A DNA stretch of 8,952 nucleotides, taken from contig CAYFLU010000137.1 of the NCBI GenBank assembly GCA_964343975.1, positions 1 to 8,952 on the forward strand. Direction: 5' to 3'. Shown piece after piece: positions 3,852-8,952 of the stretch. Every line of letters starts with the position of its first letter. Positions within the stretch are counted from its first letter, which is position 1. The notes beneath the pieces were generated by a model. It saw nothing but the letters and a program-made list of their open reading frames with translations, searched no databases and was not told the origin of the DNA. The stretch comes from SCUN01 sp964343975. GTDB taxonomy: Bacteria; Acidobacteriota; Vicinamibacteria; Vicinamibacterales; SCN-69-37. Made by a program: the position numbers and the translations under genes.

Positions 3852-6692
3852 ATGTCACGCCGTTTGATCGGGTTGCTGTTGTTCTGCGCGTTGGCGGTTG
3901 TCACTCCTCACGCGCAGGTCGCGTCGAAGCCAGCCGCGCCTGCGACGGCGGCCGCCGCCAGCCGCATCACGACCCCGAAAGAGGAGTTCGGCCACGACTT
4001 CGGCGACGACTACTTCCTCGCCAATTACCAGCAGATCTCGGCCTACTGGAAGAAGCTCGCCAAGCAGTCGAACCGCATCGTCCTCGAGGACATCGGGGAG
4101 ACGGCGGAAGGGCGCCGGCAACTCATGGCGATTGTCACGTCGCCGGAGAATCACAAGAAACTCGCGCGCTACAAACAGATCTCGTCGATGCTCGCGCACG
4201 CGCGCGATGCGAACGGCGCGGTGCTGACGGATGCCGCGGCCCGCGCGCTGGCGCGCGAAGGCAAGACCGTTGTGTGGATCGACGGCGGTCTCCATGCCAC
4301 GGAAGTGCTCGGCGCGCAGCAGCTCGGTCAGATGGTCTACGACTTCGTCGCGCGGACAGACGACGAGACGATGCGGATTCTGAACGACTGCATCATCCTG
4401 TTCGTGCACGCGAATCCCGACGGCAACGACCTGACGGCCGACTGGTACATGCGCAATCCGGTGCCCGAGCAGCGGTCGCTCAACGACCTGCCGAAGCTCT
4501 ACCAGAAGTACATCGGGCACGACAACAACCGCGACTTCTTCGGCTCCACGCAGAAGGAGACGGAGAACATGAACCGCGTGCTGTACCGCGAGTGGTTCCC
4601 GCAGATTCTGTACAACCACCATCAGAGCGGTCCGGCCGGCACGGTGCTGTGGTCGCCGCCGCTGCGTGATCCGTTCAATTACAACCAGGATCCGCTGCTC
4701 GTGCTGGGCATCCAGACGATCGGCATTGCGCTGCACACGCGGCTGGCCGCGGAAGGGAAGCCCGGTGCCACGGCGCGGAGCGGCGGGCCCTACGACGGCT
4801 GGTGGAATGGCGGATTGCGCAACACGGCCGCGTTCCACAATGTGATCGCGATTCTCACGGAGATGATCGGTAACCCGACGCCGCAGCGGATTCCGCTCGT
4901 GATGGATCGCCAGCTGCCGTCGAGCGATCTCACGTATCCGGTGCCGCCGACGACCGAGACGCAGTTGTGGCACTTCAAGCAGTCGATCGACTACTCGATG
5001 GCGACCAATCGCGGCGTGCTCGACATCGCGTCGAAGATGCGCGAGAACTTCCTCTTCAACATCTACCGCATGGGCAAGAACTCGATCGAGCGCGGCTCCA
5101 CCGACACGTGGACGCCGCGGCCGCATCGGCTGATCGCGATCGCGAACGCGGCAGGCGTGGCGGCGCCGGGCGCGGCGGCGGCCGGCGGACGCGGTGGTGG
5201 CAGTTCACCGGCGAAGGACGCCGAGGTGTGGGCTGCCATGCACAAGCCGGAAGATCGTGATCCGCGCGCGTTCGTGATCCCGGCGAATCAGCGCGACTTC
5301 CTCACGGCCAGCAAGTTCATCAACGCGCTCCTCGAAACGGGCATCCGCGTGGATCGTGCCTCACGTGAGATCACCGTGAACGGCAAGACCTATCCGGCCG
5401 GTTCGTTCGTGGTGAACACGAATCAGGCGTTCCGGCCGCACATCATCGACATGTTCGAGCCGCAGGATCATCCGGACAACTTTGCGTATCCGGGAGCGCC
5501 GCCGACGCGGCCGTACGACAACGCGGGCTGGACGCTCGCGTTTCAGATGGGCGTGACGTTCGATCGCCTGTTCGACACGGTGAAGGATCCGGCGCTCGTG
5601 GAAGTGAAGGACTGGAACATCACGCCCGCGCCGGGCGTCGTTCGGCCGGGCGCGGCCGGCGGGTACCTTCTCAAGCATGACGTGCTGGACTCGTTCCGCG
5701 CGCTCAATGCGCTCGCGTCGACGCCGATGGCGATGACGACGGAGGGGACGGTGGTGAATGGCGTGACGTATCCCGCCGGATCGTTCTGGGTGGACGGCAG
5801 CGCCACAGCCAAGTTGACCGAGGTCGCCACGAAGACCGGCATCAGTGCGGCCGCGCTCACCGTGAAGCCGACGGGGCTCACGCCGCTCCGCACGCCGCGC
5901 GTGGGCCTGTGGGATCGCTACGGCGGGTCGATGGAGGCCGGCTGGACGCGGTGGATCCTCGAGCAGTTCGACTTCAAGTTCGATCGCGTCTTGGCACCAC
6001 AGCTCGATGCGGGCAACCTCAACGCGAAGTACGACGTGCTCGTGTTTGTGACGGGCGCGATTCCTGCGCCGGCGGCCGCGGGTCGTGGCGGACGTGGTGG
6101 GGCGGGCGGTGGCGCTGCTTCCGGTGGCGGCCGAGGCGGCGCGGCGAGTGCGCTGCCGGTGCCGGCGGAATACGCGAACCAGCAGGGCGCGATCAGCGCC
6201 GATGTCACGCTGCCCATCCTGAAGCAGTTCGTGGAGAACGGTGGCACGATCATCGCCATCGGCACGTCGGCCACCAACTTCGGCCGCTATCTGAACCTGC
6301 CGATGGAAGACCACCTCGCGGAAAATGGTCAGCATCTGCCCGACACCAAGTTCTACACGCCGGGTTCGGTGCTCCGTGCCAAGGTCGATACGTCGAATCC
6401 GTTCGCGTTCGGCCTGCAGGAGCACACGGACTTCTTCTTCGACAACAGCCCCGTGTGGAAGCTCGGCGCGGATGCTGCGGCGAAAGGCGTGAAGCCGATT
6501 GCGTGGTTCGATTCGAAGACGCCGCTCCGCAGCGGATGGTCCTGGGGGCAGGCGTATCTCGACGGCGGTGTGATCGGCATCGACGCGAAGGTCGGGCAGG
6601 GACGCGTGCTGCTCTATGGCGCGGAGATCCTGCAGCGCGCGCAGCCGCACGGCACGTTCCCGTTGTTGTTCAACGCGATCTGGGTGAAGTGA
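3852..6692 (+). CDS. exported M14 zinc carboxypeptidase-like protein with C-terminal GATase1-like domain
   Basis: Predicted secreted metallopeptidase of 946 residues. Residues 1-21 are a signal peptide (SRRLIGLLLFCALAVV, then a likely cleavage near PHAQ). The M14 domain spans about 55-400 and has the expected sites: HATE with zinc ligands His148 and Glu151, NPDGND at 188-193, NNRD with the substrate-binding Arg227, YNHHQSG with the third zinc ligand His256 or His257, and the catalytic Glu337 in ILTEMIG. After an Ala/Gly/Arg linker (434-453) comes a beta-rich region with a duplicated VNG-TYPAGSF motif (509-519 and 635-645). The end, from about 681 (TPRVGLWDRYGGSMEAGWTR), resembles a class I glutamine-amidotransferase-like fold, interrupted by a second Gly-rich linker (739-767). 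I see no clear nucleophile Cys there, so that domain is probably non-catalytic. The M28 gene follows after one base, so the two are co-transcribed. The substrate is unknown. Confidence 0.88.
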   Translation: MSRRLIGLLLFCALAVVTPHAQVASKPAAPATAAAASRITTPKEEFGHDFGDDYFLANYQQISAYWKKLAKQSNRIVLEDIGETAEGRRQLMAIVTSPENHKKLARYKQISSMLAHARDANGAVLTDAAARALAREGKTVVWIDGGLHATEVLGAQQLGQMVYDFVARTDDETMRILNDCIILFVHANPDGNDLTADWYMRNPVPEQRSLNDLPKLYQKYIGHDNNRDFFGSTQKETENMNRVLYREWFPQILYNHHQSGPAGTVLWSPPLRDPFNYNQDPLLVLGIQTIGIALHTRLAAEGKPGATARSGGPYDGWWNGGLRNTAAFHNVIAILTEMIGNPTPQRIPLVMDRQLPSSDLTYPVPPTTETQLWHFKQSIDYSMATNRGVLDIASKMRENFLFNIYRMGKNSIERGSTDTWTPRPHRLIAIANAAGVAAPGAAAAGGRGGGSSPAKDAEVWAAMHKPEDRDPRAFVIPANQRDFLTASKFINALLETGIRVDRASREITVNGKTYPAGSFVVNTNQAFRPHIIDMFEPQDHPDNFAYPGAPPTRPYDNAGWTLAFQMGVTFDRLFDTVKDPALVEVKDWNITPAPGVVRPGAAGGYLLKHDVLDSFRALNALASTPMAMTTEGTVVNGVTYPAGSFWVDGSATAKLTEVATKTGISAAALTVKPTGLTPLRTPRVGLWDRYGGSMEAGWTRWILEQFDFKFDRVLAPQLDAGNLNAKYDVLVFVTGAIPAPAAAGRGGRGGAGGGAASGGGRGGAASALPVPAEYANQQGAISADVTLPILKQFVENGGTIIAIGTSATNFGRYLNLPMEDHLAENGQHLPDTKFYTPGSVLRAKVDTSNPFAFGLQEHTDFFFDNSPVWKLGADAAAKGVKPIAWFDSKTPLRSGWSWGQAYLDGGVIGIDAKVGQGRVLLYGAEILQRAQPHGTFPLLFNAIWVK

Positions 6693-6693
6693 G

Positions 6694-8256
6694 ATGAAGC
6701 AGACGATGTGGCTGACGGGGGTGCTGGCGGTTGTCGTCAGCGTGTCGATGGCGGCGTGGCAGGAGCCGGTGGATTCGGCCGCCAACGCGAAGATTCGTGA
6801 CGAAGGGTTGAATCGCTCGCGCGTGCAGGAGCCGTTCGACATGTTCGTCAATCAGATCGGCCCGCGCCTCACCGCGTCGCCGGCGCACAAGCGCGCGGCC
6901 GAGTGGACGCGCGACACGCTCACGAAGTGGGGCATGACGAATGCGCATCTCGAGCCGTGGGAGTTCGGTCGCGGGTGGGAACTCGAGAAGCTGACGATCG
7001 AGATGGTCTCGCCGCGCTACATGCCGCTCATCGGATATGCGGAGGCCTGGACGCCGTCGACGCCGGGTGAGCTGACGCTCGCAGCCGTCTCGACGGCGGG
7101 GAAGACGCCGGAAGAGATCGAGGCCATGGCGCCGCAGATCAAGGGCGCGGCGCTCCTGACCAGTGGCGTGATCTCCGCGTTCATCGACAAGGATCGCGAG
7201 CAGCCGGAACTCGTGCCCGGCGCGCGCATCGGCGCGCCGGCCGCGCCGCGCGAGCCTTCGACAGGCTCAGGCCAAGGAGGTGGCGCGGGCAGTGCCGCCG
7301 GCGCCGGTCGCGCTGCTGGTGCGGCCCCGGCCGCTGGTCGTGCGGCGGGTGCCGGCGCGGCTGCAGGCGCGGGTCGCGGCGCGGCCGCCACGCCGTCGCC
7401 GACGGCCGGCGCTGCGGTGCTGATCAAGCCGAGCCGTGGCATGCAGGGCACGGTGTTCGTGCAGGCGGGCCGCGAGAACCCGGCGGCCACACAGCCGGCG
7501 ATCGTGCTCGCGGCCGAGCACTACAACATCATCGCGCGCTTGCTCGCGGCGGGCACACCCGTGCAGCTGCGGGTGAACGTGAAGGCGAAGTTCTACGAGA
7601 CCGACCGCAATTCCTACAACGTGCTGGCCGAGATTCCCGGTACCGATCCGGTGCTGAAGAACGAAGTCGTCATTCTCGGCGCCCACCTTGACTCGTGGCA
7701 CACGGCGACGGGCGCGACCGACAACGCCGACGGCGTGGCGGGAGCGATGGAAGCCTTCCGCATCATCAAGGCCTCCGGGTTGCAGCCGAAGCGCACGCTC
7801 CGCCTCGCGATTTGGAGCGGCGAAGAGGAAGGGCTCTACGGGTCGAAGCACTACGCGGACGACCACTACGCCGGGGCGGCGCATGCGGCGGACCGCGACA
7901 AGGTCGCGGCCTACTTCAACATCGATCCGGGCACCGGGCCGATCTACGGCTGGTACTGCGAAGACAACCCGGGCGCGAAGGCCATCTTCGACGCCTGGCT
8001 GGCGCCGTTCAAGGACCTCGGCGTGCGCCAGAACATCCTCCCCGGCATCGGGAACACCGACCATCTGAGTTTCAAGGCCGTGGGGATTCCGGGCTTCAAC
8101 CCCATTCAGGACTACACGAACTACGACGTCCGCCTGCATCACACGAACGTCGACACGGCCGAGTACGTCAAGCCGGCCGATCTGAAGCAGACGGCTGTGA
8201 TTCTCGCGACGTTCATCTATCACGCGGCCCAGCGGACCGAGCGGATTCCGCGGTAG
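6694..8256 (+). CDS. exported M28 family aminopeptidase-like protein with PA-like domain
   Basis: Predicted secreted di-zinc peptidase of 520 residues. Residues 1-21 form a signal peptide (KQTMWLTGVLAVVVSVSMAA). A PA-like region spans about 105-300 and is split by a Gly/Ala/Arg-rich low-complexity insert (about 187-237). The M28 domain follows with all expected residues: His331 and Asp333 in GAHLDSWH, bridging Asp343 in ATDNADG, catalytic Glu377 and zinc ligand Glu378 in SGEEEG, Asp411 in FNIDPG, and His483 in LHHTNVDT. An intact active site fits an aminopeptidase or carboxypeptidase-Q-like exopeptidase. The start ATG at 6694 is one base after the M14 stop, so the two genes form one operon, and they may act in sequence on the same peptides. 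The insert begins with a palindrome that resembles a dispersed bacterial repeat. The exact specificity cannot be read from sequence. Confidence 0.92.
   Translation: MKQTMWLTGVLAVVVSVSMAAWQEPVDSAANAKIRDEGLNRSRVQEPFDMFVNQIGPRLTASPAHKRAAEWTRDTLTKWGMTNAHLEPWEFGRGWELEKLTIEMVSPRYMPLIGYAEAWTPSTPGELTLAAVSTAGKTPEEIEAMAPQIKGAALLTSGVISAFIDKDREQPELVPGARIGAPAAPREPSTGSGQGGGAGSAAGAGRAAGAAPAAGRAAGAGAAAGAGRGAAATPSPTAGAAVLIKPSRGMQGTVFVQAGRENPAATQPAIVLAAEHYNIIARLLAAGTPVQLRVNVKAKFYETDRNSYNVLAEIPGTDPVLKNEVVILGAHLDSWHTATGATDNADGVAGAMEAFRIIKASGLQPKRTLRLAIWSGEEEGLYGSKHYADDHYAGAAHAADRDKVAAYFNIDPGTGPIYGWYCEDNPGAKAIFDAWLAPFKDLGVRQNILPGIGNTDHLSFKAVGIPGFNPIQDYTNYDVRLHHTNVDTAEYVKPADLKQTAVILATFIYHAAQRTERIPR
7252..7271 (+). 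repeat. palindromic dispersed-repeat-like element inside the M28 gene
   Basis: GAGCCT (7252-7257) and AGGCTC (7263-7268) are perfect inverted arms around TCGAC, followed by AGG. This matches, from memory, a short palindrome (CCTTCGACA-GCTCAGG type) scattered in many bacterial genomes, both between and within genes. Here it is read in frame as EPSTGSGQ at the start of the low-complexity insert of the PA-like domain. Only one copy is seen in this window, so its repeat status is not shown here. Confidence 0.5.
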
Positions 8257-8263
8257 TTTTTCC

Positions 8264-8289
8264 AGACCGGCGAACGAAAATCGCGGTCT
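8264..8289 (+). promoter_or_regulatory. stem-loop upstream of the pilin-like gene
   Basis: AGACCG (8264-8269) pairs with CGGTCT (8284-8289), and after one bulged base CGA pairs with TCG, giving nine pairs around an ACGAAAA loop. It lies 7 nt after the M28 stop and 5 nt before the GAGG ribosome binding site of the pilin-like gene. No T tract follows on either strand, so it is not a standard terminator. It may end the operon mRNA, act in the pilin leader, or be an operator. Confidence 0.35.
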
Positions 8290-8301
8290 AATTGAGGTGG
8301 T

Positions 8302-8835
8302 ATGACTCCCCAGATTACGCGCCAGCACGAGCGTGGCTTCACGCTCATCGAACTCCTGATCGTCGTCGCCATCATCAGCATCATCGCGGCGGTGGCCGTG
8401 CCGAACCTGCTGAAGTCGCGCCAGAGCGGCAACGAGGTCTCGGCCGCGACATCGCTCATGGCGATCTCGAAGGCCCAGGTGATGTACTCGGTGTCGTGCG
8501 GCGGCGGGGCGTATGCGGCCTCGCTGACCACGCTCGGCACGCCCTCGCCGGGCACCACCGAGTCGTATCTGTCGCCGGATCTGGCCGGATCGGCCACGCC
8601 GTCGAAGGCCGGCTACAACTTCACGCTCGCCCCGGGGGCGGGTGCGGCGCCGGGACCGAACGACTGCAACGGCACCGCGACCACGACGACCTACTACGCC
8701 ACGGCCGTGCCCCAGACCTTCGGGCAGACCGGCTCACGCTCATTTGCCATCAATTCCGCCGGTACGGTGTGGATGAACTCCACCGCGGCGGCGCCCACCG
8801 AGCCGTTTGGGGCCCCGGCACAGACGTATCGGTAA
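8302..8835 (+). CDS. type IV prepilin-like protein (pilin/pseudopilin)
   Basis: Protein of 177 residues with a textbook class III signal: a short basic leader (TPQITRQHERG), cleavage after Gly12, Phe13 as the first mature residue and Glu17 as the key Glu5, followed by the hydrophobic stretch LIVVAIISIIAAVAVPNLL. A prepilin peptidase would cut and N-methylate it in the inner membrane. The rest has a helix (NEVSAATSLMAISKAQVMYS) and a small globular domain with two Cys (66 and 122) that could form a disulfide. It ends in a Ser/Thr/Ala-rich tail. The start ATG at 8302 has GAGG at 8294-8297, 4 nt upstream. No other pilus or secretion genes are nearby, so major pilin, minor pilin and type II pseudopilin cannot be told apart. 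The style recalls the single pilin genes of Acidobacteriota. Confidence 0.92.
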   Translation: MTPQITRQHERGFTLIELLIVVAIISIIAAVAVPNLLKSRQSGNEVSAATSLMAISKAQVMYSVSCGGGAYAASLTTLGTPSPGTTESYLSPDLAGSATPSKAGYNFTLAPGAGAAPGPNDCNGTATTTTYYATAVPQTFGQTGSRSFAINSAGTVWMNSTAAAPTEPFGAPAQTYR

Positions 8836-8868
8836 CACCTCCGGCACGTCCGGAATAAGGCACAGCTC

Positions 8869-8910
8869 AGGCCGGTCGTATGTTTGCATATGACCGGCCT
8901 CTTTCTTTGT
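8869..8910 (+). terminator. strong Rho-independent terminator after the pilin-like gene
   Basis: A 14-pair stem (8869-8882 with 8887-8900, one G-T pair) with a TTTG loop is followed by CTTTCTTTGT. It lies 33 nt after the pilin stop and ends the transcript. A smaller 5-pair hairpin (8840-8854) comes just before it. The remaining bases to 8952 show no gene. Confidence 0.88.
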
Positions 8911-8952
8911 CTGCTCCGCGCACAATGCTCGGCTCCTCAGGCCGCTGACGGG

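Noticed and set aside
3855..5126. 423-codon open frame on the minus strand opposite the M14 gene
   Set aside because: Its product is Arg/Val/His-rich with no recognisable domain, as expected for the antisense of a high-GC gene. The plus-strand gene has intact M14 motifs, a signal peptide and a Shine-Dalgarno sequence.
5361..6851. 496-codon open frame on the minus strand across the M14/M28 junction
   Set aside because: Arg-rich antisense translation with no motif; it covers the well-supported end of the M14 gene and the start of the M28 gene.
8287..8292. TCTAAT as a -10 box for the pilin-like gene
   Set aside because: Transcription would start near 8299, after the GAGG ribosome binding site at 8294-8297, and no -35 box fits.
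7267..8328. 353-codon open frame on the minus strand opposite the M28 gene
   Set aside because: It mirrors the M28 catalytic region, has no domain of its own and runs into the pilin-like gene start.
8740..8925. 61-codon minus-strand open frame at the right end
   Set aside because: It covers the pilin terminator and the pilin 3' end, and has neither a ribosome binding site nor a recognisable motif.
1..8952. tRNA, rRNA, CRISPR, transposon, phage or defence genes
   Set aside because: No such structure or protein motif was seen on either strand; the window is explained by core genes, peptidases and one pilin-like gene.

Overview
The window is an ordinary, gene-dense stretch of a high-GC chromosome from a Gram-negative (diderm) bacterium. 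LptE shows there is an LPS-bearing outer membrane. The tandem of secreted M14 and M28 peptidases with Gly/Ala/Arg-rich linkers, the type IV pilin-like protein and the TAGAAT-like -10 elements together suggest Acidobacteriota, perhaps class Vicinamibacteria. That placement is inference from gene style, not a computed phylogeny; Gemmatimonadota is the main alternative.

Layout. Positions 1-2334 (+) hold a tight housekeeping operon: the 3' end of leuS (leucyl-tRNA synthetase), lptE (LPS-assembly lipoprotein) and holA (DNA polymerase III delta subunit), with leuS and lptE sharing ATGA and lptE and holA 7 nt apart. Positions 2297-3799 (-) hold an opposing cluster, in transcription order: an S4-domain RNA-binding protein of the Hsp15/HslR type, rpsT (ribosomal protein S20) with its own promoter, leader hairpin and strong terminator, and then a membrane-anchored transglutaminase-like protein broken by a run of exactly 100 N (2765-2864). 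That gene runs 38 nt into the 3' end of holA from the opposite strand. Positions 3852-8256 (+) hold a two-gene operon of large exported metallopeptidases: a 946-residue M14 zinc carboxypeptidase-like protein with a C-terminal glutamine-amidotransferase-like domain, and a 520-residue M28 aminopeptidase-like protein with a PA-like domain. Positions 8302-8835 (+) hold a single type IV prepilin-like protein followed by a very strong intrinsic terminator (8869-8910).

How the parts fit. The left block serves translation, outer-membrane biogenesis and replication. The minus-strand block is ribosome-related plus one envelope protein. The M14/M28 pair probably degrades peptides outside the cytoplasm. 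All metal ligands expected for both families are visible, so both look active. The pilin-like protein is a separate transcription unit.

I found no RNA gene, CRISPR array, transposase, phage gene or defence system, and no clear sign of an undescribed system. The points most worth a second look are: the gap-broken transglutaminase-like gene, whose catalytic Cys must lie in the missing sequence; the inverted repeat between the divergent S4 and M14 genes that carries a -10-like hexamer on each strand; the rpsT control region; a dispersed-repeat-like palindrome translated in frame inside the M28 gene; and the M14-amidotransferase fusion with a duplicated motif. No stretch longer than 300 bases lacks a gene.
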